Positions 25,647-34,310 of a stretch of DNA of 64,000 bases are shown here, one piece after another. Within the stretch, counting starts at the first letter, position 1. Each line of letters starts with the position of its first letter. The notes under the pieces are model-generated. The model had not been told where the DNA came from. It did not search any database and saw only the letters and a program-made list of their open reading frames with translations. The position numbers and the translations under genes are program-made. Source of the stretch: JASLDZ01 sp038226305 (lineage in GTDB: Bacteria > Pseudomonadota > Alphaproteobacteria > Caulobacterales > Caulobacteraceae); contig JBBRQN010000001.1 in the NCBI GenBank assembly GCA_038226305.1, positions 124,001-188,000 on the forward strand. The letters run 5' to 3'.

Positions 25647-26888
25647 GTGACAGCCCCGTCGGCGCTCGACGATTCGCGCTTCCAGTTCCACAAGATCCGC
25701 CGCCTGCCTCCGTATGTCTTTGAGGAGGTGAACCGGCTGAAGGCGAAGCTGCGCGCCGAGGGCGCAGACATCATCGACTTCGGCATGGGCAACCCGGACA
25801 TGCCCACGCCCAGCCACATCGTGGACAAGCTGATCGAGACGGCGCGCGACCCCAAGGCCGGGCGCTATTCGGCCTCCAAGGGCATCGTGGGGCTGCGCAA
25901 GGCGATGGCCGGCTATTACGGCCGCCGCTACGGCGTGAAGCTCGATCCCGATACCGAGGTAATCGCCACGCTGGGCTCCAAGGAGGGCTTCGCCAACCTC
26001 GCCCAGGCTCTGACCGCGCCCGGCGACACGGTGATCTGCCCGAACCCCGCCTATCCGATCCACGCCTACGGCTTCATCATGGCGGGGGGCGTGATCCGCC
26101 ATGTCCCGGCGCTGAGCCCCGAGCAGTACCTGCAGGGCATCGACCGGGCGGTGAAGCACTCCGCCCCCCGGCCCAGCGTCTTGATCCTGAGTTACCCCTC
26201 CAACCCCACTGCCCAGTGGGTGGACCTCGACTTCTACAAGGAGGCGATCCGGCTGGCGAAGAAGCACGAGCTGATCGTGCTGTCGGACGTGGCCTATTCG
26301 GAGATCTACTTCGACGACAATCCGCCCCCCAGCGTCCTGCAGGTCGAAGGCGCGAAGGACATCGCGGTGGAGGTGAACAGCCTCTCCAAGACCTATGCGA
26401 TGGCAGGCTGGCGCGTGGGAATGGTGGTGGGCAACGCCCGCATCTGCGCAGCATTGGCGCGAGTGAAGAGTTATCTCGACTACGGCGCGTTCACCCCCGT
26501 GCAGGTGGCCGCCGCTGCCGCCCTGAACGGCCCGCAGGACTGCGTGGCGGAAATCCGCGCCACCTACAAAAGCCGTCGCGACGTTCTGGTGCAGAGCTTC
26601 GGCCGGGCGGGTTGGGACATTCCGGCGCCCCCCGCCTCCATGTTCGCCTGGTCGCCCCTGCCCAAGGGCTGGGAGGACGTGGGCAGCCTGACGTTCGCCA
26701 AGCTTCTCATGGAGGAGGCGGGCGTGGCCGTGGCGCCGGGCGTGGCGTTCGGGGAATACGGCGAGGGCTATGTGCGCATCGGGCTTGTGGAGAACGAGGC
26801 GCGCATCCGGCAGGCGGCCCGCAGCGTGAAGAAATTCCTGGGCAGCCGCGATCGGCTGCAGAACCGCATCGCCGTGGCGGCGGAGTAG
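25647..26888 (+). CDS. PLP-dependent aminotransferase, AlaC/LL-DAP-aminotransferase-like
   Basis: A 413-residue fold-type I class I/II aminotransferase. IDFGMGNPDMPTP near the N-terminus, SYPSNPTAQW, SDVAYSEIYFDD and Lys248 in NSLSKTYAMAGWRVG are clear; the first and last motifs point to the alanine aminotransferase AlaC group, often labelled LL-diaminopimelate or aspartate aminotransferase. It probably makes alanine from pyruvate and glutamate, though a role next to homoserine dehydrogenase in aspartate-family metabolism is possible. GTG 25647 is the start; hom begins one base after its stop. Confidence 0.85.
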   Translation: MTAPSALDDSRFQFHKIRRLPPYVFEEVNRLKAKLRAEGADIIDFGMGNPDMPTPSHIVDKLIETARDPKAGRYSASKGIVGLRKAMAGYYGRRYGVKLDPDTEVIATLGSKEGFANLAQALTAPGDTVICPNPAYPIHAYGFIMAGGVIRHVPALSPEQYLQGIDRAVKHSAPRPSVLILSYPSNPTAQWVDLDFYKEAIRLAKKHELIVLSDVAYSEIYFDDNPPPSVLQVEGAKDIAVEVNSLSKTYAMAGWRVGMVVGNARICAALARVKSYLDYGAFTPVQVAAAAALNGPQDCVAEIRATYKSRRDVLVQSFGRAGWDIPAPPASMFAWSPLPKGWEDVGSLTFAKLLMEEAGVAVAPGVAFGEYGEGYVRIGLVENEARIRQAARSVKKFLGSRDRLQNRIAVAAE

Positions 26889-26889
26889 A

Positions 26890-28179
26890 ATGAGCGTGAC
26901 CACACCCCTGCGCGTGGGCCTCGCGGGCGTCGGCACGGTCGGCGCGGCGCTGGTAGAGCTGGTGCGCGAGCGGCCGCAGCTGGCGCACGGGCGGTCGATC
27001 GAAATCACCGCGGTCTCGGCTCGCTCGAAGGGCAAGGCCCGCGGGGTCGACCTGTCCGCCGTGACCTGGGTGGATGATCCTGCGCAGCTGTCCGCCCGCC
27101 CCGACGTGGACGTGGTGGTCGAGCTGATGGGTGGGGCGGATGGCCCGGCTCGCGACACCGTGATGGCGGCGCTGAACGCGGGCAAGCCCGTCGTCACCGG
27201 CAACAAGGCGTTGATCGCCACTCACGGCCTGGAGCTGGCCCGGCTGGCCGAGGCGCAGGGCGTGCCCCTGCTCTACGAAGCGGCCGTGATGGGCGGCGCG
27301 CCCGCCGTGAAGCTGGTTCGCGAGGCCCTGGCCGGCGACCGGATCGAGCGGCTGTTCGGCATTCTCAACGGCACCTGCAACTTCATCCTCACCGAGATGG
27401 AGCGGTCAGGCCGCAGCTTCCCCGAGGTGCTGGCCGAGGCGCAGGCCCGGGGCTTCGCCGAGGCCGACCCCACGACCGACGTGGGCGGGTTCGATGCGGC
27501 CCACAAGCTGGTGATCCTCGCCGCCATCGCCTTCGACGCTGCGCCGAATCTGGAGGGTGCGGAGATCTCCGGCATCGGCTCCATCGAACTGATCGACATC
27601 CGCCTCGCCCACACGCTCGGCTACCGCATCAAGCTCCTCGCCTCCGCCGAGCGGGACGGGGCGGGGGCGCGGGTGGCGGTCGAGCCTATGCTGGTGCCGC
27701 TGGGCAGCCCTTTGGCCGAAACCAGTGGCGCGCTGAACGCGCTTTATGTTCAGACCCGGCGCGTGGGGCCGATCTTCCTGCAGGGCGCTGGCGCTGGCGG
27801 CCCGGCAACGGCGACGGCGGTGGCGGCAGACCTCGCCGATCTCGCCACAAGGGCCACCCGCCCGGTGTTCTCCCGCCCCGCCGCAGAGCTTTCGCCCCTC
27901 GCCGCGGGCGACCCCCTGGCGCGATCCGGTTCGGCCTATGTGCGGCTGACGGTACGCGACCGGCCGGGTGTCATCGCCGCAGTGTCCGAAGCCCTGGCCG
28001 AGGCGCAGGTCTCCATCGACAGTTTCCTGCAGCGACCCGTGGAAGATTCCGGCCACGTGCCCATCGTTCTGACCACGCAGGCGGCATCCCAGGCCGCGCT
28101 CGACGATGCCGTGCGCCACATTGCGGCAATCGAAGCGCTGGTGGAGCCGCCGCGGGTGCTGCGCATCGCCCGCATCTGA
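26890..28179 (+). CDS. hom: Homoserine dehydrogenase
   Basis: Reduces aspartate semialdehyde to homoserine, at the branch to threonine and methionine. It has 429 residues: a Rossmann NAD(P) domain (GLAGVGTVGAALVE at 9-22), the catalytic domain with GILNGTCNFILTEM and ADPTTDVGGFDAAHK, and a C-terminal ACT domain from about residue 350 (VRLTVRDRPGVIAAVSEALAEAQVSIDSF), which usually gives threonine feedback. It forms an operon with the aminotransferase and stands before glpX and recJ, a conserved alphaproteobacterial order. Confidence 0.95.
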   Translation: MSVTTPLRVGLAGVGTVGAALVELVRERPQLAHGRSIEITAVSARSKGKARGVDLSAVTWVDDPAQLSARPDVDVVVELMGGADGPARDTVMAALNAGKPVVTGNKALIATHGLELARLAEAQGVPLLYEAAVMGGAPAVKLVREALAGDRIERLFGILNGTCNFILTEMERSGRSFPEVLAEAQARGFAEADPTTDVGGFDAAHKLVILAAIAFDAAPNLEGAEISGIGSIELIDIRLAHTLGYRIKLLASAERDGAGARVAVEPMLVPLGSPLAETSGALNALYVQTRRVGPIFLQGAGAGGPATATAVAADLADLATRATRPVFSRPAAELSPLAAGDPLARSGSAYVRLTVRDRPGVIAAVSEALAEAQVSIDSFLQRPVEDSGHVPIVLTTQAASQAALDDAVRHIAAIEALVEPPRVLRIARI

Positions 28180-28258
28180 TACATCCGACACAATTCAGCG
28201 CCACAACCCGACTCAAGCCGCGCGACAGACGCGGCGTCATTCAAGGACGTCCCTTCCC

Positions 28259-29236
28259 ATGACCACTCCAACCTCGTCCGCCCCTGGGCCCGCCCTCGCG
28301 CGCAGCCTCGTGATGGATGCCGCCCGCGTGGCCGATGCCGCCGCCGTCGCCGCCTATGCCCTGGTGGGGCAGGGCGATGAGAAGGCCGCCGATCAGGCCG
28401 CGGTGGACGCCATGCGCACCGCCCTCAACGAACTGGCCATCGACGGCCTCATCGTCATCGGCGAGGGCGAGCGCGACGAGGCCCCCATGCTGTTCATTGG
28501 CGAAAAGGTCGGCAAGGGCGGCCCGCGGGTGGACATCGCGCTGGACCCCTTGGAGGGCACGACCCTCACCGCCAAGGCCATGGCGAACGCCCTCGCCGTC
28601 TTGGCCCTGTCGCCCGGCGGCGGCATGCTGCACGCCCCCGACACCTACATGGACAAGATCGCCATCGGCCCCGGCTATCCCAAGGGCGTCGTCGATCTGG
28701 ACAAGAGCCCCGCCGACAACGTGCGGGCCCTGGCCGCCGCCAAGGGCTGCGCCACCAGCGAGATCACCGCCTGCGTGCTGGATCGCCCGCGCCATGCGGA
28801 GATCATCGCCAGCCTGCGCTCGGTGGGCGCCCGGGTGAACCTGATCACCGACGGCGACGTGGCGGGCGTGATCCACACCGCCGACAAGGACACGGGCGTG
28901 GACATCTACATCGGCTCCGGCGGAGCACCCGAGGGCGTGCTGGCCTGCGCGGCCCTGAAGTGCGTAGGCGGCCAGTTCCAGGGTCGCCTCGTGTTCCGAA
29001 ACGAGGACGAGCGCGCCCGCGCCCGCCGCCTCGGCCTGAAGGACGCCGACTTCGACCGCAAGTATGAGCTCGACGAGCTGGTCTCGGGCGATGCGATCTT
29101 CGCCGCCACGGGCGTCACCAAGGGCGCGCTGCTGGACGGGGTGACGGTGAAAGACGGCTTCGTCCACACCCACACCCTGGTGATGGACTCCGCCACCGGG
29201 CAGGTGATCGAGATCAAGATCAAGCGGCCCGTCTGA
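28259..29236 (+). CDS. glpX: Class II fructose-1,6-bisphosphatase
   Basis: Gluconeogenic phosphatase, GlpX type. It has 325 residues. Metal and substrate motifs: GEGERDEAPMLFIGE, ALDPLEGTTLTAKA, the GGAPEGVLACAAL loop and the C-terminal ATGVTKGALLDGV. ATG 28259 lies 79 bases after hom. The neighbours hom and recJ match the usual hom-glpX-recJ order. Confidence 0.95.
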   Translation: MTTPTSSAPGPALARSLVMDAARVADAAAVAAYALVGQGDEKAADQAAVDAMRTALNELAIDGLIVIGEGERDEAPMLFIGEKVGKGGPRVDIALDPLEGTTLTAKAMANALAVLALSPGGGMLHAPDTYMDKIAIGPGYPKGVVDLDKSPADNVRALAAAKGCATSEITACVLDRPRHAEIIASLRSVGARVNLITDGDVAGVIHTADKDTGVDIYIGSGGAPEGVLACAALKCVGGQFQGRLVFRNEDERARARRLGLKDADFDRKYELDELVSGDAIFAATGVTKGALLDGVTVKDGFVHTHTLVMDSATGQVIEIKIKRPV

Positions 29237-29308
29237 ACGGGTCGCAGGCGCGGGCCGGGAGTGGATTGGTCGCGAGACCCGACTCAGCGGCTGCGCTAAT
29301 CATCGCCG

Positions 29309-31111
29309 ATGGCGGATGGATCGGGCGTCTCAGGCTATCTCGGCGTCACGCGCTCGCTCGCCGGGCGGCTGTGGCGCGAACGGCCCGCCGATGCGGCGCT
29401 GGCCCGCAGCCACGCCCTGAACCACGGCCTGCCCGAGCCCCTGGCTCGCGCGCTGGCGGCGCGGTGCGTTTCGGCTGATCACGCCGCAGACTTCCTCGAC
29501 CCCACGCTGAAGGCCCTGTTCCCCGACCCGTCGTCGTTCCTCGATATGGACCGGGCGGCCGAGCTGATCGTCGATGCGGTGATGAGCGGCCGCCGTTGCG
29601 TGGTCTTCGCCGACTACGACGTGGACGGCGCGACGAGCGCCGCCCTCCTCGTGCGCTGGTTCCGCGCGCTGGGCCGCGACCTCCCCATCGTGGTGCCGGA
29701 CCGGATGACCGAGGGCTATGGCCCCAGCCCCGCCGCCTTCCGCCGCCTGAAGGCCGAGGGGGCAGATCTGGTCATCACCGTGGACTGCGGAGCCGCCGCG
29801 CAGGAGGCGCTGGAGGCCGCCGCCACAATCGACCTGCCCGTCGTGGTGATCGACCACCACCTGATGCGCGACGGTGATCCGCCCCACGCCGCCGCCTTGG
29901 TCAACCCGAACCGGCCGGGCTGCAACTCCGGGCAGGGCGTGCTGCCCGCCGCGGGGGTGGTGTTCGTGCTGCTCGCAGCGCTGAACCGCGAGGCGCGCCG
30001 GCGCGGGGCCTTTGCCGACAGGCCTGAGCCTGACCTTCGCCACTGGCTCGATCTGGCCGCCCTCGGCTCGATCTGCGACGTGACCCAGCTCGTGCGCTTC
30101 AACCGGGCGCTGGCGCATCTGGGGCTGAAGGTGATGTCGCGCTGGGCCAACCCCGGCCTTGCGGCCCTGCTGCAGACGGCGGGGGGCAAGCCGGGCCCCG
30201 CGACGGCGTTTCACGCAGGGTTCCTGCTGGGCCCCCGCATCAATGCGGGCGGCCGGGTCGGGCGCTCCGACCTCGGGGCACGGCTGCTCTCGACCGACGA
30301 TCCTGAGGAAGCCCGCGCCCTGGCCGAGGAGCTCGACGCCCTGAACGCACAGCGCAAGACGGTGGAGGCCGAAGCGCTGGAGGCCGCCCTGGCCGCCGTG
30401 GAAGCGCAAGGGCTGGCAGACGACCCGGTGATCGTGGTGGGCGGCGAAGGCTGGCACCCGGGTGTGGTCGGAATCGTCGCCGGGCGCATGCGCGAGCGGC
30501 ATCGCAGGCCCGTGATCGTGATCGGCTTCGACCCCGCATCCGGCCTCGGGCGAGGGTCGGGCCGCTCGCAGCCGGGGGTGAACCTCGGGCGGGCGGTGCA
30601 GGCCGCTTTCGATGCCGGGCTGGTGCTGGCGGGGGGCGGCCACGCGATGGCGGCCGGGCTGACGGTGCGCCGCGACGGCATCGAGCCCCTGCGCGCCTTC
30701 CTGATCGAACGGCTGGGCGACGAGTCGCGCTTCGCCACGCTGCAGGACGCCCTGGAGATCGACGCGGCCCTCTCGCCCGGAGGCGCCGATCGGGCGCTGT
30801 TCGAGCAGTTCGAGCGCCTAGCACCCTACGGCCCCGGCAACCCCGAGCCGGTGTTCGCCATACCCGGCGTGCGTATCGGCCACTCCCAGGCCATGCGCGG
30901 CGGGCACGTGCGCTGCGAGCTGGTGGGCGAGGACGGGGCCAAGCTGAAGGCCATCGCCTGGCGCTGCGAGGAGACCGACCTCGGCCGCCGCCTTCTGGCG
31001 CGCGATGGCCTGCTGCATGTGGCCGGTCGTCTGAAGGCCGACGACTGGATGGACCGCAGGGGCGTGCAGCTGGAGATCGAGGACGCCGCCGACGCCCGGC
31101 GCGTGGCCTGA
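29309..31111 (+). CDS. recJ: Single-stranded-DNA-specific exonuclease RecJ
   Basis: 5'-3' exonuclease for recombination and mismatch repair, cytosolic. It has 600 residues. The DHH-family motifs are present: VVFADYDVDGATSAAL (motif I), VIDHHLMRDGDPP (motif III), and the DHHA1 part with GEGWHPGVVGIVAGRM and GGGHAMAAGLTV. The C-terminal OB fold ends at LEIEDAADARRVA. ATG 29309 fits the family N-terminus (SLAGRLWRERPADAALA). Confidence 0.95.
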   Translation: MADGSGVSGYLGVTRSLAGRLWRERPADAALARSHALNHGLPEPLARALAARCVSADHAADFLDPTLKALFPDPSSFLDMDRAAELIVDAVMSGRRCVVFADYDVDGATSAALLVRWFRALGRDLPIVVPDRMTEGYGPSPAAFRRLKAEGADLVITVDCGAAAQEALEAAATIDLPVVVIDHHLMRDGDPPHAAALVNPNRPGCNSGQGVLPAAGVVFVLLAALNREARRRGAFADRPEPDLRHWLDLAALGSICDVTQLVRFNRALAHLGLKVMSRWANPGLAALLQTAGGKPGPATAFHAGFLLGPRINAGGRVGRSDLGARLLSTDDPEEARALAEELDALNAQRKTVEAEALEAALAAVEAQGLADDPVIVVGGEGWHPGVVGIVAGRMRERHRRPVIVIGFDPASGLGRGSGRSQPGVNLGRAVQAAFDAGLVLAGGGHAMAAGLTVRRDGIEPLRAFLIERLGDESRFATLQDALEIDAALSPGGADRALFEQFERLAPYGPGNPEPVFAIPGVRIGHSQAMRGGHVRCELVGEDGAKLKAIAWRCEETDLGRRLLARDGLLHVAGRLKADDWMDRRGVQLEIEDAADARRVA

Positions 31112-31135
31112 CGTGGAAAGATCGGCGCTTGAGGC

Positions 31136-31165
31136 TTGCAAGCCGAACGGCGGCTTTGCTACACA
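31136..31165 (+). promoter_or_regulatory. Putative promoter of tRNA-Glu
   Basis: TTGCAA (31136-31141), 16-base spacer, GCTACACA (31158-31165), which matches the first six positions of GCTANAWC. It ends 15 bases before the tRNA. Confidence 0.4.
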
Positions 31166-31180
31166 CCCGTTCCGCGCCGC

Positions 31181-31255
31181 GGTCCCTTCGTCTATCGGTT
31201 AGGATACCAGATTTTCATTCTGGGGAGAGGGGTTCGACTCCCCTAGGGACTGCCA
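31181..31255 (+). tRNA. tRNA-Glu (anticodon TTC)
   Basis: A 75-base cloverleaf with encoded CCA. The acceptor stem pairs GGTCCCT with AGGGACT (first pair G-T); the anticodon arm CCAGA-TTTTCAT-TCTGG carries TTC; the T arm has GGTTCGACTCC. Confidence 0.95.
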
Positions 31256-31259
31256 CGCG

Positions 31260-31307
31260 AACTGCCAATACCTGCGACCCTTGCGCGTTCCGGGTAGCTT
31301 GGCAGTT
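31260..31307. repeat. Inverted repeat in the leader of the cold-shock gene
   Basis: AACTGCCAA (31260-31268) and TTGGCAGTT (31299-31307), a perfect 9-bp pair with a 30-base loop, between tRNA-Glu and the cold-shock gene. No T-run follows. Confidence 0.4.
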
Positions 31308-31388
31308 GCAATCTTCTGATAGCTTAGCCTTAATCCGCCCAAAGAGGGAGCGGGCGTCGCTGATGTGCGGCGCACCGGAAGGGGCGAT

Positions 31389-31991
31389 ATGTCGGGAGTG
31401 GAGTGGGAAGCCGAAATCGCCGAGGCCGCGGTGCGGATCAGCGGCAGGGTCAAGTGGTTCGATCCCGGCAAGGGCTACGGCTTCATCGTGCCCGACGATC
31501 CCAACCAGACCGAGCTGAAGGACGTGCTGCTTCACGTCACCTCCCTGCGCGACAGCGGCCGCGACACCACCCTGGAAGGCGCGATCATCGTCTGCGACGC
31601 CGTGCGCCGCAGCAAGGGCTGGCAGGTCTCGGCCGTGCATCTCGTCGATGAAAGCTCGGCCCCGCCGCCCGCAGAGCGGGTCGCCCGGCCCGCCAAGCCG
31701 CGCCTGGAAAGCCGCATCGCCACTCCCCGCGCCAGCGAGGGCGAAGAGGGGCACAGGCACACGCTGGTGGCGGAAGGCCCCTATGAGCCCGCCACGGTGA
31801 AATGGTTCAACCGTACCAAGGGCTATGGCTTCGTGGTGCGCGATGCGGCCCCGGGCGACATCTTCGTCCATATCGAGACCCTGCGCCGCTGCGGGGTGGA
31901 CGACATCCAGCCGGGAGACCTTGTCTCCGTGCGTTTCGCCGAGGGCCCCAAGGGGCTGGTGGTTGCGGAGATCGAGCCGAACGCGCAGTAA
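31389..31991 (+). CDS. Tandem two-domain cold-shock protein (CspD-like)
   Basis: A 200-residue nucleic-acid-binding protein with two cold-shock domains. Domain one is at about residues 15-80 (GRVKWFDPGKGYGFI); domain two at about 130-195 (ATVKWFNRTKGYGFV, DIFVHIETLRRCG). Each has the RNP1-like KGYGF motif; RNP2 is clear in domain two (DIFVH) and changed in domain one (DVLLH). A hydrophilic linker joins them. Caulobacter CspC and CspD have the same double layout, and are tied to stationary phase or cold. ATG 31389 has GGAAGGGG 4 bases upstream; an upstream GTG 31365 is less likely. The leader back to the tRNA holds a 9-bp inverted repeat. DUF192 follows. Confidence 0.93.
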   Translation: MSGVEWEAEIAEAAVRISGRVKWFDPGKGYGFIVPDDPNQTELKDVLLHVTSLRDSGRDTTLEGAIIVCDAVRRSKGWQVSAVHLVDESSAPPPAERVARPAKPRLESRIATPRASEGEEGHRHTLVAEGPYEPATVKWFNRTKGYGFVVRDAAPGDIFVHIETLRRCGVDDIQPGDLVSVRFAEGPKGLVVAEIEPNAQ

Positions 31992-32028
31992 GCGGATCGC
32001 TCCGTCTGCCGCGTCGAAGAGGCCGCCC

Positions 32029-32547
32029 GTGACCCGTTTCTCCACCGCCGCTGCCGCCCTGGCGCTGGGCCTGCTGTTCTCCGGCTGCAACGCGGTGATG
32101 GCCGCCGCGCAATCGCCCGACAGCTCCTATGTGGCCGCACGCCACGGCAAGCCGCAGCATCTGGCCACCGAGCCGATGACCATCACCACCGCCAAGGGCC
32201 CGGTCAAGTTCACCATGCAGGTGGCCGCCGACGAAGCCTCGCGCGAGGTGGGCCTGATGTTCGTGAAGAAGATGGGCGACCGCGAGGGCATGATCTTCGA
32301 CTTCCCCAACGCGGGCGAGCAGGCGTTCTGGATGCACGGCACCCACATCGCCCTCGACATCATCTACGTCGCCCCCGACGGGCGGGTGCTGTCCATCGCC
32401 AAGCGCGCCAAGCCCTATGACGAGACGCCCTTGCCCTCGCGCGGATCCGCCCGAGCCGTGGTGGAGATCAACGCCGGCCTCTCCGACAAGCTGGGCATCG
32501 CCCCCGGCGACAAGGTGTGCGAGGCGAAGATCTTCCGCTGCAGGTAG
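32029..32547 (+). CDS. DUF192 family lipoprotein
   Basis: A 172-residue exported protein. The signal ends with a lipobox, LLFSGC, Cys at about residue 21. The DUF192 domain follows: VAADEASREVGLMFVKKM, EGMIFDFPNAGEQAFWMHGTHIALDIIYVAPDGRVL, ending in DKVCEAKIFRCR. The WM-x-x-T-x-x-x-LD-x-x-F/Y motif is diagnostic. Function unknown. GTG 32029 is the start; an ATG does not precede the signal. It stands 37 bases after the cold-shock gene and is probably co-transcribed. Confidence 0.88.
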   Translation: MTRFSTAAAALALGLLFSGCNAVMAAAQSPDSSYVAARHGKPQHLATEPMTITTAKGPVKFTMQVAADEASREVGLMFVKKMGDREGMIFDFPNAGEQAFWMHGTHIALDIIYVAPDGRVLSIAKRAKPYDETPLPSRGSARAVVEINAGLSDKLGIAPGDKVCEAKIFRCR

Positions 32548-32597
32548 CGAGAGGCTGGCGGGCGACCGCGCACTCTGGCATCACCGCGGCCCGGTGA

Positions 32598-32674
32598 CGG
32601 GGCGTAGCGCAGCCTGGTAGCGCATCTGCTTTGGGAGCAGAGGGTCGCAAGTTCGAATCTTGCCGCCCCGACCA
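32598..32674 (+). tRNA. tRNA-Pro (anticodon TGG)
   Basis: A 77-base cloverleaf with encoded CCA. CGGGGCG pairs with CGCCCCG; the anticodon arm TCTGC-TTTGGGA-GCAGA gives TGG; the D arm is identical to that of the GGG isoacceptor at 17521, showing a duplicate origin. Confidence 0.96.
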
Positions 32675-32720
32675 CTGGAACTAAACTATCGGATCACACC
32701 GGATCAGGGGAACCACGCCC

Positions 32721-33026
32721 GTGCTCGCCCGCATCTACAAGCCGACGAAGACCTCGATGCAGTCGGGGCAGGCCCGCGCCAAGGAGTGGGTGCTGGAGTT
32801 CGAGCCCGCCTCGGCCCGGCACACCGACCCCCTCACGGGCTGGATCTCGTCTAGCGACATGGATGGGCAGGTGCGGCTGAACTTCGACACGGCGGAGGAG
32901 GCGGCCGCCTATGCCCAGCGCCACGGCATCGCCTTCCAGCTGCAGAAGGCCCATCAACGCGCCACGATCATCAAGGCTTACGCCGACAACTTCGCCTACA
33001 CCCGCAAGCAGCCCTGGTCGCATTGA
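32721..33026 (+). CDS. NADH dehydrogenase accessory subunit, NDUFS4-like (ETC complex I subunit)
   Basis: A 101-residue protein of the NDUFS4/21-kDa family found in alphaproteobacteria and mitochondria, a supernumerary complex I subunit on the matrix arm. Conserved parts: ARIYKPTKTSMQSGQARAKEWVLEFEP, LTGWISSSDMDGQVRLNF and TAEEAAAYAQRHGI. Its presence supports the alphaproteobacterial assignment. GTG 32721 is chosen. It sits between two tRNA genes, 47 bases after tRNA-Pro and 17 before tRNA-Arg. Confidence 0.92.
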   Translation: MLARIYKPTKTSMQSGQARAKEWVLEFEPASARHTDPLTGWISSSDMDGQVRLNFDTAEEAAAYAQRHGIAFQLQKAHQRATIIKAYADNFAYTRKQPWSH

Positions 33027-33042
33027 CCGCGGCGGCACCCGG

Positions 33043-33119
33043 GCGCCCTTAGCTCAACCGGATAGAGCACCCGCCTTCTAAGCGGGCGGTTGCAGGTTCG
33101 AGTCCTGCAGGGCGCGCCA
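33043..33119 (+). tRNA. tRNA-Arg (anticodon TCT)
   Basis: A 77-base cloverleaf with encoded CCA. GCGCCCT pairs with AGGGCGC; the anticodon arm CCCGC-CTTCTAA-GCGGG gives TCT; the T arm has GGTTCGAGTCC. It converges on the cystathionine lyase gene. Confidence 0.96.
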
Positions 33120-33140
33120 GGCGGGGCCCAAACGCCGATC

Positions 33141-34310
33141 TCAGCTGCGCAGGGCGGCGAAGGACTGGTCGAGGTCCGCGATGAGGTCGTCGGGGTTTTC
33201 GAGGCCGACGTGCAGGCGCAGGAGCGGCCCGCCGAGCTCCGGCCGGCCGGTCGGGCGGCCGAGCTGCGGATCGCAGTGGACTGCCAGGCTCTCATAGCCG
33301 CCCCACGAAAAGCCGAGCCCGAAGAGCTGCAGGGCGTCGAGGAACGCGAGAATCTGCAGCTCCGGCACCGGCTTGAGCACCACGCCTAACAGGCCGTTCG
33401 AGCCGGTGAAGTCTCGCCGCCACAGGGCATGGTCGGGGTGGCCGGGCAGGGCGGGGTTCAGCACGCACAGCACCTCCGGCCGCGCCTCCAGCCAGCACGA
33501 TACGGCCAGGCCCCCGACCTCATGCGCGGCCAACCGGCAGGGGAGCGTCTTCAGGCCCCTCAGCATGGTGTAGGCGTCGTCCGGCGACACGGCCCAGCCC
33601 AGCTCCCACACGTGGCCCTGCAGGATGGCCGCGAGCTTGGCATCGCGCACCGCCACCGAGCCCATGAACACATCGGCATGTCCGCCCACGTATTTCGTCA
33701 GCGCCTGGATCGAGAGATCGACGCCGTGGTCCAGCGGCCGAAAGATCAGTCCAGCGCCGTAGGTGTTGTCGATGGCGGTGAGCACGCCGCGCTCACGGGC
33801 GGCGGCGGCCAGGGCCGGCACGTCGGAAAGCTCGAACGTCAGCGAGCCTGGGCTCTCGAGCATGAGGAGGCGCGTGCGATCACCCATCAGGGCGGCGACC
33901 TCCGCCACTGGCAGGCGCGCAGGGATGTAGCGGGTCGTGACGCCGAAACGGGCGAGGAGGCCTGAGCACAGCTTGCGGGTGGGGCGGTAGACGCAATCCT
34001 GCACGAGGATCTCGTCCCCTGCCTTCAGCACGGCCAGCAAGGCTGCGGAGATGGCGGCCGCGCCCGAGGGGAACAGGAAGGCGTCGCTCGCGCCCTCGAG
34101 CGCGCACAGGCCCGAGACCAGCGCGGCCTGGGTGGAGAGGCCCGCCCGGCCGTAGGTGACCACGCTGTCGCTATAAAGCTCGCCCGCCGTGGGCACGAGC
34201 ACGGTGGAACCCCGCTGAACGGGAGGGTTCACGGTGGCCACGGGCGCGTAGGCCGCGCCTGCGGGGTGGATCAGCCGAGTGCCGACGGCGGGGTCCGCCC
34301 CAGATGTCAT
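33141..34310 (-). CDS. metC: Cystathionine beta-lyase
   Basis: PLP enzyme that splits cystathionine to homocysteine, or a related Cys/Met-metabolism enzyme. It has 389 residues. Fold features: NPPVQRGSTVLVP, YGRAGLSTQAAL, and the PLP lysine Lys206 in QALTKYVGGHADVFMG. The C-terminal GFSWGGYESLAVHCD is typical of bacterial MetC. It is third in the cysK-sseA-metC operon and overlaps sseA by 4 bases, which supports a sulfur amino-acid role. Confidence 0.88.
   Translation of the reverse strand: MTSGADPAVGTRLIHPAGAAYAPVATVNPPVQRGSTVLVPTAGELYSDSVVTYGRAGLSTQAALVSGLCALEGASDAFLFPSGAAAISAALLAVLKAGDEILVQDCVYRPTRKLCSGLLARFGVTTRYIPARLPVAEVAALMGDRTRLLMLESPGSLTFELSDVPALAAAARERGVLTAIDNTYGAGLIFRPLDHGVDLSIQALTKYVGGHADVFMGSVAVRDAKLAAILQGHVWELGWAVSPDDAYTMLRGLKTLPCRLAAHEVGGLAVSCWLEARPEVLCVLNPALPGHPDHALWRRDFTGSNGLLGVVLKPVPELQILAFLDALQLFGLGFSWGGYESLAVHCDPQLGRPTGRPELGGPLLRLHVGLENPDDLIADLDQSFAALRS

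Noticed and set aside
31365..31388. Longer start (GTG 31365) for the two-domain cold-shock protein
   Set aside because: ATG 31389 has a strong ribosome site and the extra residues have no family support.
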